NCBI RefSeq assembly: GCF_002937075.1
Contig: NZ_NHSJ01000036.1
Location: 1 to 64,000, forward strand
Length of the DNA stretch: 64,000 nucleotides
DNA from: Rhodoblastus sphagnicola
GTDB taxonomy: Bacteria; Pseudomonadota; Alphaproteobacteria; Rhizobiales; Beijerinckiaceae
Reading direction: 5' to 3'
The position numbers and the translations under genes are program-made. Shown in pieces: positions 37,715-46,104 of this stretch. How positions within the stretch are numbered: the first letter of the stretch is position 1; each line of letters begins with the position of its first letter. The notes under the pieces were generated by a model. It had not been told where the DNA came from and made no database searches. It was given only the letters and a program-made list of their open reading frames with translations.

Positions 37715-38677
37715 TCAGGACGCCTGCGCGTGGACGATGCGCGCATCGTCGCGGCGGCAGCGCTCGCGGGTCCAGCGGACGCGGATCTCGTTCCACTCGT
37801 CGGCGAAGCCGGACACATCATTGTCGCCCGCGAGCACATGGTCGAGCGCGCGGCGATAGAAGCCGCAGATGTCGGCCACCAGTTGGACCGAACGCTCGCG
37901 TCCCGGAATCTTGAAGCGATCGACGCCGAGCCGGACATAATCCGGCATTTCCCACAGCAGCAATTCGGGCGAGGCCTTGAGATCGGGATGGCCCGAAACG
38001 TCTTGCGCGTCGATGGCGAGGTCCCATTTCGCCCGGCAGATGCGGTGGCAAGAGCCGCCACGGCTGGCGCTGCCGACGTGGTGATCCTTGCCCGCCGCGT
38101 CGCGGTCATGCGAAATCAGGAAATAGCTTGAGGAATAGCAGCGGCCGGGACAGATGCGGCCGCGCTTCACGGTCTGGAACATGAAGGCTTCCAGGCTGAC
38201 GCCGGTCTCGTCGCGAATCTCTTCCAGCTCCGCCGTTCCCCAGCGATAGGGAATGACGACGATATTGGCGCCGAGTTCGCGGTAAAAACGAATGTCGCGC
38301 GCATTGAAAACGCCCGCCGTCACGCTGACGTGGATGTCGAGATCGGGGCATCTCTCGCGCACCAGCTTGATGCAGCCGGGATCGCAGATCATTACGCCGC
38401 CGGCGCCCCACAGCGCATAACGCTCCACCTTGAGGAGGAAGGCGGGAATTTCCTCGGGATTGGGCATGACATTGATGGCGACACGCACATCCTTGGCGAG
38501 CGGCCGCGCCCAGTGGATGAGGTCGCGAATCTCCTCTTCCTCCAGTTCGTCGGAGGCGGGCCGGCGACTCCAGCCCTTGGGGCCGACGAAGACGGAGTCG
38601 CAACCGCGCTGCAATGCGGCGACCGCCATGTCGAACGTGCCGCCCGGTCCCATCAAAGCAACCATTTTATCCCCCAT
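37715..38677 (-). CDS. U32-family protein D
   Basis: A 320-residue protein of the U32 'peptidase' family, a TIM-barrel group that includes UbiU, UbiV and the RNA-modifying RlhA and TrhP. The N-terminus MVALMGPGGTFDMAVAALQR and VFVGPKGWSRRP match the two larger U32 paralogues in the operon. Four cysteines in RICPGRCYSSSY and GGSCHRICRAKWD are placed as in the other copies and could hold a [4Fe-4S] cluster. The start at 38677 gives MGDKMVALMGPGG; an ATG four codons later is possible. It starts 10 bases after the substrate-binding-like gene. Confidence 0.85.
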   Translation of the reverse strand: MGDKMVALMGPGGTFDMAVAALQRGCDSVFVGPKGWSRRPASDELEEEEIRDLIHWARPLAKDVRVAINVMPNPEEIPAFLLKVERYALWGAGGVMICDPGCIKLVRERCPDLDIHVSVTAGVFNARDIRFYRELGANIVVIPYRWGTAELEEIRDETGVSLEAFMFQTVKRGRICPGRCYSSSYFLISHDRDAAGKDHHVGSASRGGSCHRICRAKWDLAIDAQDVSGHPDLKASPELLLWEMPDYVRLGVDRFKIPGRERSVQLVADICGFYRRALDHVLAGDNDVSGFADEWNEIRVRWTRERCRRDDARIVHAQAS

Positions 38678-38687
38678 TCGCCGGCTC

Positions 38688-39590
38688 TTATGCGAGCGCC
38701 GGGACGACGAAATCGATATCGTCCGCGCTCCTGAGCCGTTCAAAGAAATCGTCGAGTTTTTCGCGCGAGGCTTCGTCAGGCCACGCGTCGCAAATCCTCC
38801 GCAACCACGCGGCGCGCAGGCTGGCGAGCACGGCGGGAGCGTCGCCCGGCTCCGCCGCCGCCTCGCGCCAGATGTTTTCGTCCGCGCGCATGAGCGCCAC
38901 CGCATCGCGGTAGGCCGCGACGAAACCTGCGATCAACTGCGGATGGGTCGAGGCGAACGCCGGCCGCGTTGCGAAAAAGGTGGTGGGAATGGACGGCGCG
39001 CCAAGATCTGGCAGCAGGTCGAGCACGTCGCAAAGCTGGCGGAATCGTGCGTTCGCGGTCACGCGCGGCGCCAGATGCCACGGCAGAGCGGCGGCCTCCA
39101 CCTCGCCGGATTCAAGCCAGCCGATCAGCGTGGTCTTCGACAGCGCCTCCGCGACCCGCGCCTCCCCCTGCGGATCGAAACCATGCCGCTTGCGGCAGGC
39201 GGCGCGCGCGACCAGCCAGTTCTTGTCCGAAGCGCGGATCACGCCCACCCGCCGTCCGCGCAAATCTTTCAGGTCGTCGATACCCGAACCGGAGGCGACC
39301 ACCAGCGCGCCCATGATCTTGCCATAGGGAAAAACGGCGGTCAGCGGCGCATCGGATTTTTGGCTGCGGGTCATGGACAGCCAGTCGGTATCAATCAGAT
39401 CGGCGCGACGTTCGGCGAGCACGTTTTGCGTGGCCTGAACGCGGCTATCGCCGCGATCACCGCCCAAAACCAGCTCCAGTTCAAAACCATGACGACGGTC
39501 GAGTCCGCGCGCGCGGATCACCCGCATCACCCAGGACGGGCTGCCGCTCGATTCGAATGCCGCGCGCAAAAGCCCATGCGAAGCCGTCAT
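38688..39590 (-). CDS. NMT1/SsuA-type substrate-binding-fold protein without signal peptide
   Basis: A 300-residue protein of the periplasmic-binding type II fold, related to SsuA, NMT1 and THI5 proteins. It has LRGRRVGVIRASDKNWLVA, SKTTLIGWLESGEVEAAALP and PTTFFATRPAFASTHPQLIA. The N-terminus (MTASHGLLRAAFESSGSPSW) is not a signal peptide, and no permease or ATPase gene lies nearby. The protein may therefore be cytoplasmic and act as an enzyme or ligand sensor. It overlaps the upstream U32 gene by four bases (ATGA). Confidence 0.8.
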   Translation of the reverse strand: MTASHGLLRAAFESSGSPSWVMRVIRARGLDRRHGFELELVLGGDRGDSRVQATQNVLAERRADLIDTDWLSMTRSQKSDAPLTAVFPYGKIMGALVVASGSGIDDLKDLRGRRVGVIRASDKNWLVARAACRKRHGFDPQGEARVAEALSKTTLIGWLESGEVEAAALPWHLAPRVTANARFRQLCDVLDLLPDLGAPSIPTTFFATRPAFASTHPQLIAGFVAAYRDAVALMRADENIWREAAAEPGDAPAVLASLRAAWLRRICDAWPDEASREKLDDFFERLRSADDIDFVVPALA

Positions 39591-40573
39591 CGCGCCATCG
39601 CCAAGGCGGGCGCCGCATCGGCGCAATGCTCGGCGCGATCCATCAACACATCGACACGCTTGCGTTTCTCCACCGTCCAGCGGGCGCGCAGGGCCGCGAG
39701 TTCATCAACATACACGCTCATGTCGGTCTGGCCGGCGGCGATTCCGTCAAGCGCCTTGCGATAGAAGCGCACGAGATCGCGGATCATCGCGGTCGGGCGC
39801 TCACGCCCGGAAATCTTGAAGCACTTCACGCCCAGTTCGACGAAAACAGGCAATTGCTCCAGCATCAGCCTCGCGTCGCGGCGCAGTTTGATCTGGACGG
39901 GATCGCCATGCTCGGCTGAAAATTCCCAGTTGGTCTGGCAAACGCGGTAGCATTCCTTCGCGCCCCGGTTGGCGCTGCCAAAAGTATCCTTGCCTTCGAT
40001 ATCCAGCCATTCGCGGAATTTCAGATAGCTCGACATGATGCATTTGCCCGGACAGATTTTGCCCGTCTGCACGGTCTCGAACAGAAACGTTTCGAGGCCG
40101 ATGCCGGAGACGCAGCGGGTCTCCGCGATCTCCTCGACGTCCCAGCGATAAGGCAGGATGATCACGTCCGCGCCGAGTTCGCGATAGAATTCCGCGTCCC
40201 AGGAATTGGTGATGCCGCTGCCGATGCTGACGTGGATCAGCGTATCGGGAACGAGACGCCGGATCAGGCTGATAGCGCCGGGATCGGTGACGATGAAGCC
40301 CGACGCGCCCCAGCCCGCGTAAAGCTCCGCCTTGCGCGCGAAATCGTCCATTTCGAACGGGCTGGGAAAGGTGTTGAGCACCACGCGGACCTGGCGTCCG
40401 CGTTCTCCGGCATAGTCGATGGCGGCGCGAATGTCGTCGTCCGTCATCTCCGATTCATAGGGCCGCCGGCTCCAGCCGAGTGGGCCGACATAGACGATGT
40501 CCGCCCCTTCATCGACGGCGGTCATCGCCATGTCGAGCGTGCCGCCCGGCGCGAGAAGGGCGGGGTTGCTCAT
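39587..40573 (-). CDS. U32-family protein C
   Basis: A 328-residue U32-family protein, paralogue of proteins A and D. Landmarks are LLAPGGTLDMAMTAVDEGAD, IVYVGPLGWSRRPYES, VRVVLNTFPSPFEMDDFARK and ELGADVIILPYRWDVEEIAE. Cysteines in KICPGKCIMSSYLKF and ECYRVCQTNWEFS form the shared four-cysteine pattern; KDTFGSANRG precedes the second pair. The ATG at 40573 overlaps the stop of the upstream gene (ATGA) and its own stop overlaps the start of the next, so translation is coupled across three genes. Confidence 0.87.
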   Translation of the reverse strand: MSNPALLAPGGTLDMAMTAVDEGADIVYVGPLGWSRRPYESEMTDDDIRAAIDYAGERGRQVRVVLNTFPSPFEMDDFARKAELYAGWGASGFIVTDPGAISLIRRLVPDTLIHVSIGSGITNSWDAEFYRELGADVIILPYRWDVEEIAETRCVSGIGLETFLFETVQTGKICPGKCIMSSYLKFREWLDIEGKDTFGSANRGAKECYRVCQTNWEFSAEHGDPVQIKLRRDARLMLEQLPVFVELGVKCFKISGRERPTAMIRDLVRFYRKALDGIAAGQTDMSVYVDELAALRARWTVEKRKRVDVLMDRAEHCADAAPALAMAR

Positions 40574-41484
40574 GTCCGCCCCACATAGCGGCGGCCCGCG
40601 TCGCCGAAATAGTAACCGTTGCACAGGCCCATTTTCGCCAACCCCGACAGCTCTTGCAGCAGCGGCTGGACATCGCCTTCCGTCTCGCCCGCGAAAGCTT
40701 TCGTGAAGGCGTCGCGGTAGATGCGCCCGACGGTCGCGATGTACTCGGGGCTCTCGCCATGGCTCTGGACATAAAAGGCGTTGAGCTTGGCGGCTGTGAG
40801 CTTTTCGACATGTTCGAGCATGCAGAGATCGGCGCCGCTCAGCGTCATGCAGCCGGTGTCCTTGAGCGACCAGTCGCCGGAGGCGCGGGTCAGCCAATGT
40901 TCCTGCGCGCACTTGAACTTGCAGTCCTCGCCGGGAAGCCCGCCCGAATTTTCGTGGATGAAGCAGGTTTCCGCCACCACCAGCGGGATCTTGCCATGCA
41001 CGGGAATGAGCACGTCGATCGGCGTGTTGTCCCTGATGTAGATGGCTTCGTCGAGGCTGAGTTCGGGATTGGGATAGACGCGGGTGACGCCGTAATCCTT
41101 GACCACGCGCGCCGTCGCGTCGGTGTAGAGATTGCCGAACACGCCGAGATGGATCGGCTTGGTGTTGCCCATCTCCTTCAGCATTTGCAGCAGGCCGAGA
41201 TTGTGAACCTCGAACCCGTCGAACGGCAAAGCGAGCGCCGCTTCGATGACCTTTCGCACGGTCGGCAGGTCATGATTGCTCGGCACCGCGAACAGCCGAA
41301 GATACGCCTTCTTGCCGAGCGCATGGACCTGCTCCGCCGCGTCCGCCAAGAATTCGGGATGGGCGCAGAAATTGTTGGGGTAGCTCAGGCAGGAGAACTC
41401 GCCGAGATAGAGCGCGTCATAGGCGGAAAAATCCCCACGGCGAAGCTGCTGCGGCGACGCCACATTGGTGGAAAGCTCAAACAT
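40570..41484 (-). CDS. U32-family protein B, UbiV-like
   Basis: A 304-residue U32-family protein different from its three neighbours. It begins FELSTNVASPQQLRRGDFSA and shows AYLRLFAVPSNHDLPTVRKV and IPVHGKIPLVVAETCFIHEN. Cysteines at 40, 174, 188 and 192 (C-13-C-3-C at the end) nearly match the four cluster ligands I recall for E. coli UbiV (39, 180, 193, 197). UbiV pairs with UbiU for oxygen-independent hydroxylation in ubiquinone synthesis. Here it may pair with A, C or D. It is not UbiV itself: the rest of the operon is unrelated to quinone synthesis. Confidence 0.8.
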   Translation of the reverse strand: MFELSTNVASPQQLRRGDFSAYDALYLGEFSCLSYPNNFCAHPEFLADAAEQVHALGKKAYLRLFAVPSNHDLPTVRKVIEAALALPFDGFEVHNLGLLQMLKEMGNTKPIHLGVFGNLYTDATARVVKDYGVTRVYPNPELSLDEAIYIRDNTPIDVLIPVHGKIPLVVAETCFIHENSGGLPGEDCKFKCAQEHWLTRASGDWSLKDTGCMTLSGADLCMLEHVEKLTAAKLNAFYVQSHGESPEYIATVGRIYRDAFTKAFAGETEGDVQPLLQELSGLAKMGLCNGYYFGDAGRRYVGRT

Positions 41485-41496
41485 GGAAGGCCTCGT

Positions 41497-42504
41497 TCAG
41501 ATCACGACTTCGAAATTCTTCGCGGACACCTGCTCGCGCTCGACGCGCCGCGCTTCGCGCTCGGCCTCGCCGATCAGGCGGTTGTCGCGGATGCCGCGCT
41601 CGACCTTCCAGCGCTGGTGAAACACCAGCAACGGCTCGCGGAAGCCCGAAAGGTCAGGGTTGTCGCTTTCCTGAATTCTATCGAGCACGCGGCGATAGAA
41701 GCGCACGATGTCGCGCACCAGCAGGTCGGACCGGTCGCGTCCTGGAACTTTTAAACAATCCACGCCCGCCGCCAGATAGGCCGGCAGTTCGTCGAGCCAC
41801 AGAGCGGGATTGGTCTTGATGGTCATGCCGTGGCGGATGAAGGCGTCGTCCGGGCCAAAATCCCATTCCGACTGGCACACCCGCAGGCAATCGCCGCCAC
41901 GGCTGGCGCTGCCATAGAAATGATCTTTTCCCGTTTCGTCGAGCCAGCGGCGATAGCTGAAATAACTGGACATCATGCATTTGCCGGGACAAATCTTGCC
42001 CCCGGACGGCGTCTTGAACAGGAACACCTCGATGCCGACGCCAGTCTTCTGCTTGATCTCGGCGATTTCCTCGACAGTCATGCGGTAGGGCAGAACAACG
42101 TGCGTCGCCCCGTTGTCGCGCAAAAAACGCACATCCTCGAAATTGGTGACGCCACAGCCGACGCTGGTGTGAACCGCCACATCGGGCAGCAGCGTCTTCA
42201 CCAGCCGCATGCAGCCGACGTCGCTGATCATGAAGCCCCTGGCGCCCCAGCCCGCATATTGCTGGATGCGATCGAGGAACATCGGGATTTCGGTAGAGCT
42301 GGGCAGCGTGTTGACGACGACGCGCACTTCGCGTCCCCGCGCCTGCGCGTCGTCGATCACATGGCGAATTTCGTCGTCGGAGAGTTCGTGTTCGGCGCCC
42401 CTGCGGCTCCAGCCGACCACGCCGACATAGACGGCGTCCGCGCCCTCGTCGAGCACAAGACGGCACATTTCCCTGGTCCCTCCCGGGGCCATCATCATGA
42501 CCAT
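41497..42504 (-). CDS. U32-family protein A
   Basis: A 335-residue U32-family protein and the first of four in the operon. Landmarks are MMAPGGTREMCRLVLDEGAD, VVNTLPSSTEIPMFLDRIQQ and GATHVVLPYRMTVEEIAEIK. Cysteines in KICPGKCMMSSYFSY and GGDCLRVCQSEWDF fit a [4Fe-4S] site with the spacing found in C and D. A basic tail (EREARRVEREQVSAKNFEVV) is unique to this copy. It starts 145 bases after the LysR gene, so a promoter may lie there, and 12 bases before protein B. Confidence 0.87.
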   Translation of the reverse strand: MVMMMAPGGTREMCRLVLDEGADAVYVGVVGWSRRGAEHELSDDEIRHVIDDAQARGREVRVVVNTLPSSTEIPMFLDRIQQYAGWGARGFMISDVGCMRLVKTLLPDVAVHTSVGCGVTNFEDVRFLRDNGATHVVLPYRMTVEEIAEIKQKTGVGIEVFLFKTPSGGKICPGKCMMSSYFSYRRWLDETGKDHFYGSASRGGDCLRVCQSEWDFGPDDAFIRHGMTIKTNPALWLDELPAYLAAGVDCLKVPGRDRSDLLVRDIVRFYRRVLDRIQESDNPDLSGFREPLLVFHQRWKVERGIRDNRLIGEAEREARRVEREQVSAKNFEVVI

Positions 42505-42649
42505 GTCGTCGCCTTCCCTGGTCCGAACGCTTGGGTCTTTTCTCCCTTGCGGGGCGCCTGCGTTTCGGTCTCGTTGTTATTCAGGGATGATAGGCGGCGG
42601 TTCGCGCCGGTGTAAATCTATGGGCGCCATTGGCCTTTCCAATGGGGTT
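42505..42649 (-). promoter_or_regulatory. Gap between LysR gene and U32 genes, candidate promoter
   Basis: This 145-base gap is the only sizeable non-coding break within the ten-gene operon. It could hold a LysR-controlled promoter for the U32 genes. I cannot make out a clear -35/-10 pair or a LysR T-N11-A box, so the call rests on position. Confidence 0.3.
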
Positions 42650-43633
42650 TCAAACAAGCGCCCCCAATTCCGTCAGCTCCGCCGCGCGTTTCATGAAGGG
42701 CGGCATCGGCAGGATTGTTGGCAAGGGCGTGCGCGCTCCGGCTTCGCGCAGCGCGTCGAGAAAGGTCTTGTAGGGCTCGACGCGCAAACTTTGAGCGGGA
42801 ACCATGGCCACGGTTTGCCGCGCCGGCAGATTGGTGGCGTAGAGATCGACGCCCTCCAGACTGCGCCCGTTCTCATGCACGGCGAGCGCAGGCGCCAGAC
42901 ATACGCCGAGGCCCGAACGGACAAGGCTGAGCGCCACGTCATAGCTGCGGCATTGCGCAACCAGGCTGTGTCCCGGCAACATCTGCTGCTGCCAGCTTTC
43001 AAACCGCCGCGACAGTTGCGAGGCGAAGTTGAAGCGGATGCAGTTTCTCAGCATGGCGCGCTTGTCCGCCGGAAGGTCTTCGAGATCGGCGACCGCAGCA
43101 AGTCCGAGTCCGGCTGGCGTCACCAGGACATAGGGATCGGTCACGACAGGAACTTCCCTGAACGACACATTGCTCTTGGCCAGCGACCCCACGGCGACCA
43201 GACCGATGTTGACCTGGCGCGCATAGAGCAGGTCCAGCACCTCCGTCGGCGACATCTCGTGAATGTCGAACTCGACTTCGGGCAGGCGCTGCTTGAGCAA
43301 CCCGATTGCCTGCGGCGCCACCGCGCGCACGATGGAATTGATGCCCGCCAGCCGGATGACGCCGCGTTTGCCGGTGGCGAATTCCCGAAGCTGCTCCTCC
43401 GTGCTCTCCACCTCGTTGAGGATTTGCAGCGCGCGGCGCAGCAGGAACTCCCCCGCGACGGTGATTTCCATCTGGTTCAGCGTGCGCTCGAACAGCTTCG
43501 TGCCGACTTTTTCCTCCAGGCTCGACAATTGCTGCGACAGCGTCGGCTGTGTCAGCCCCATCTGCTTGGCCGCCTGCGTCAAGGTCTTGGACTGGGCGAT
43601 GGCGCAGAAGATGCGCAGCTGGTGCAGGTTCAT
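42650..43633 (-). CDS. LysR-family transcriptional regulator
   Basis: A 327-residue LysR-type regulator. The N-terminal helix-turn-helix reads MNLHQLRIFCAIAQSKTLTQ, AAKQMGLTQPTLSQQLSSLE and KVGTKLFERTLNQMEITVAG. The effector domain contains ESTEEQLREFATGKRGVIRL and YDVALSLVRSGLGVCLAPAL. Its ATG overlaps the stop of the phosphatase-aminotransferase gene, and the U32 genes follow 145 bases on. It is most likely the pathway-specific regulator of this operon, which is inference from position; LysR regulators are usually divergent, so the co-directional placement is unusual. Confidence 0.9.
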   Translation of the reverse strand: MNLHQLRIFCAIAQSKTLTQAAKQMGLTQPTLSQQLSSLEEKVGTKLFERTLNQMEITVAGEFLLRRALQILNEVESTEEQLREFATGKRGVIRLAGINSIVRAVAPQAIGLLKQRLPEVEFDIHEMSPTEVLDLLYARQVNIGLVAVGSLAKSNVSFREVPVVTDPYVLVTPAGLGLAAVADLEDLPADKRAMLRNCIRFNFASQLSRRFESWQQQMLPGHSLVAQCRSYDVALSLVRSGLGVCLAPALAVHENGRSLEGVDLYATNLPARQTVAMVPAQSLRVEPYKTFLDALREAGARTPLPTILPMPPFMKRAAELTELGALV

Positions 43634-45099
43634 GCGCTTGTCGCTTCCAGCGCGCGCAGGTTCCGCCCGACGCCGGCGGCCGCATCGACGTGGCGTTGCA
43701 ACCACGCCAGGGTTTCGACAAGGCGCGCGTTCTGCTCCGGCGTCCCGACGCTGACCCGGATGCAGGCCGGCAGCCCGATGGCGTCGAGAGATTTCACGCG
43801 CACGCCCGACTTTTGCAGTTCGGCGGTGATCGCCGCGCCGTCACCCACGTCGATCATCACAAAATTGGCCTCCGAGTTCTTCACGAAAGCCAGTCCAAGC
43901 TCCGCAATACCGGCGCAAAGTTTTTCGCGCGCGGAAACGTTCAACGCCGCTGACCTCGCCACATGGTCGCGGTCGTCAAGTGCGGCGAGCGCGGCGGCTT
44001 GCGCGATACTGCTCGTATTAAATCGCTGGCGAAAGCTGTCGATGCGCCGCGCCAGCGCGGGCGGCGCCACGGCGTAGCCGATCCGCAGTCCGGCCAGACC
44101 AAAAGCCTTGGAAAAGGTGCGCACCACCACCAGCGGACGTCCCGACCTCACAGCCTCCAGCGAATCGGGAAAGTCTTGACGGTCCGCATAATCGCAATAG
44201 GCCTCGTCCAGGCACAGGACCACATGCGGCGGCAGGCGATCCAGCAAACGGCCCATGGCCGCCTTGCCGATGACGCGACCGGTGGGATTGTTGGGATTAC
44301 CGAGCACGATCAACCCGGTATTCTCCGAAATCCGCGCGGCTATAGCGTCGAGGTCGTAATCGTGATCGACCAGGGGGACAAGAACCTCCCTGGCGCCGGC
44401 GCGGCGCGCCATAGCGCGGTAGGTCGGAAACGAAGGCCAGCCGATGATGGCTTCGCTGTCCGGTCCCAGCAGCGCGCGGGCCGTCATTTCCAGAATTTCC
44501 GTCGAACCGTTGCCGAGAACGATGTTTTCCGTCCCGACCCCGAGGCGCTGCGCCAAAGCCTCGCGCAAGGAATCGCCGGGTCCATCGGGATAAAGATGCG
44601 CCGTCGCGGCCGCCGCGACCAACGCCGAAAGGACGCGCGGCGACGGGCCATAGGGGTTTTCATTCGAGGAGACATCGACAAACGGCGCGACCTCCTGGCC
44701 GTAATGCGCGCGGATCGACGCCAGCAGGGTCGGATGCGGATCGGCCTGGGGCCGCCGGGCTTTCACCCGCGCCAAGGCCTCTTCGATGGAATATCCTTCT
44801 AATTCATGGAGATAGCACAGTGTCAGGGCGGGCGAACGCGATATGCCGGCCTTGCAATGAACGAGCACGCGACGTCCAGCGGCGACATGGGTCTTGATGA
44901 AAGCCGTGGCGGCGCTGATGCTTTCCCCCAAAAGGGCTCGCCGATCCGCGATCTCGATCACAGCGTGGGGCATGGCGAGCGGTGGATGGTCGAAGCGCGC
45001 AAGGCTGAGCACGGCGCCAATCCGTCGCCGACGCAATCCCTCGGCGTTTTCAACCTCCCCCGCGTCGCCGACCGCCACCCTATCCGTTATGAAGTCCAT
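43630..45099 (-). CDS. Fusion of dual-specificity phosphatase and HisC-type aminotransferase
   Basis: A 489-residue two-domain protein. Residues 1-135 form a dual-specificity phosphatase: FITDRVAVGDAGEVENAEG, Asp52 in IEIADRRALL as candidate general acid, and the P-loop HCKAGISRSP at 81-90 with catalytic Cys82 and Arg88. Residues about 140-489 form a class I/II aminotransferase of the HisC/CobD type: SSNENPYGPSPR, GNGSTEILEMTARAL, GNPNNPTGRV and the PLP lysine in RTFSKAFGLAGLRIG (Lys331). Such a fusion is not one I know. The start at 45099 begins the phosphatase fold naturally; ATGs at 45156 or 45270 would add a poorly conserved leader. It heads the ten-gene operon. Confidence 0.85.
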   Translation of the reverse strand: MDFITDRVAVGDAGEVENAEGLRRRRIGAVLSLARFDHPPLAMPHAVIEIADRRALLGESISAATAFIKTHVAAGRRVLVHCKAGISRSPALTLCYLHELEGYSIEEALARVKARRPQADPHPTLLASIRAHYGQEVAPFVDVSSNENPYGPSPRVLSALVAAAATAHLYPDGPGDSLREALAQRLGVGTENIVLGNGSTEILEMTARALLGPDSEAIIGWPSFPTYRAMARRAGAREVLVPLVDHDYDLDAIAARISENTGLIVLGNPNNPTGRVIGKAAMGRLLDRLPPHVVLCLDEAYCDYADRQDFPDSLEAVRSGRPLVVVRTFSKAFGLAGLRIGYAVAPPALARRIDSFRQRFNTSSIAQAAALAALDDRDHVARSAALNVSAREKLCAGIAELGLAFVKNSEANFVMIDVGDGAAITAELQKSGVRVKSLDAIGLPACIRVSVGTPEQNARLVETLAWLQRHVDAAAGVGRNLRALEATSA

Positions 45100-45408
45100 G
45101 CGAGCGCCCTGATCGGCTGAGCTTAATCCGATCAAATTTGCGTTGGCCTCGATCATTTGGCAAGCATTGAGATGCCCCGGCGCTTCCCGGCCAAATCCCT
45201 CCACGGCCGCTGGAGACCCAGCATGCGCGGCTTTCCAAGAGAGCGCATCGTTCAAGCTGTCTCCAGTCATGGCGACAACCTCGCCGTCGGCCTCGTTTGG
45301 GTCGAACCGCGGAAATTCAGGCGCACCAACTGCGATTGCCCGCTTGTGGCGCGAACCTGCCCTTGCTGGCGCCGCTCGGGACCGTCAGCTGTCCGCCATT
45401 GCCCATCG
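45100..45408. other. Gap upstream of the phosphatase-aminotransferase gene
   Basis: This 309-base stretch separates the ten-gene operon from the toxin gene, which is on the same strand and transcribed toward it. An open frame runs in from the operon but has no family features. The stretch probably holds the operon's promoter. I see no RNA or repeat in it. Confidence 0.4.
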
Positions 45409-45831
45409 TCAGGCGCCAGCGATCCAGGGGTCGATCACGACTAGGCCGGCGGCTGCGAATGCGCTGGCATCGCGGGATGCGACGGCGAAACCGTGTGAAG
45501 CGGCGATGGCGGCGATGTAGCCGTCCGCTGTGGGGAAGCCTTTCCCGGCGGCGCGCGCCTTCACGGCCATGTCGGAGTAACGGCGGGCCGCATTCGTATC
45601 GAACGGCAGGATGCGGTTCACGAAGAAGTCAAGCACGCCTTCGAGCGCGGCGGCCAGTCTATCCTTGCGCTTGCCTGCGGGAAGCGCGCCGATGCCGAAC
45701 ATCAGCTCGGCGATCGTGACGCTGGAGAGAAAAAGCGTTTCCGCCGCCTGTTCATCAAGCCATTGGCGGACGGCCGGAGCTGGTTCAGGCTTCATCGCCT
45801 CGGAGACGACATTGGTGTCGAGCAGGATCAT
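45409..45831 (-). CDS. PIN-domain toxin, VapC/FitB type
   Basis: A 140-residue PIN-domain RNase. The acidic active-site residues are visible in MILLDTNVVSE (Asp5), the TIAELMFGIGALPAGKRK segment and FPTADGYIAAIAASHGFAVA (Asp near 102) with SRDASAF. Such toxins cut tRNA or mRNA and are neutralised by a cognate antitoxin. Its ATG overlaps the stop of the antitoxin gene upstream by four bases. The antitoxin type and the FitB-like length point to the FitAB group. Confidence 0.9.
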   Translation of the reverse strand: MILLDTNVVSEAMKPEPAPAVRQWLDEQAAETLFLSSVTIAELMFGIGALPAGKRKDRLAAALEGVLDFFVNRILPFDTNAARRYSDMAVKARAAGKGFPTADGYIAAIAASHGFAVASRDASAFAAAGLVVIDPWIAGA

Positions 45832-46094
45832 TCGAAGCGCAGCGGGTCTGCGGGGTTATGTTCGCAGGCCTGTTCGAGGGCCTCTACGTCGCCGTTGGTC
45901 AGGCCGATCGAGCGGCTCATTTCCGCAAGCGCGCTGCCGAGACGAAGGCGGTTGGCCGGAAGCACTGCGGTTTCCAGGATATGGCGCATTTCCGCTTCTG
46001 TGCTGCGGCCGTGCTGCGCCGCGCGGACTTTGAGGGCGCGATGCGTTTCTTCGGAGAGGTTGCGGATGGTGACAGCGGGCATGATGGCGTTCAT
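45828..46094 (-). CDS. FitA-type ribbon-helix-helix antitoxin
   Basis: An 88-residue antitoxin. The N-terminal ribbon-helix-helix reads AVTIRNLSEETHRALKVRAA, QHGRSTEAEMRHILETAV, as in FitA and VapB. The C-terminal part (EALEQACEHNPADPLRFE) would wrap around the toxin. The start at 46094 gives MNAIMPAV; an internal ATG at 46082 is also possible. It would repress its own operon by binding the palindromes just upstream (separate entry). Confidence 0.88.
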   Translation of the reverse strand: MNAIMPAVTIRNLSEETHRALKVRAAQHGRSTEAEMRHILETAVLPANRLRLGSALAEMSRSIGLTNGDVEALEQACEHNPADPLRFE

Positions 46095-46104
46095 TGATAA
46101 CTGA

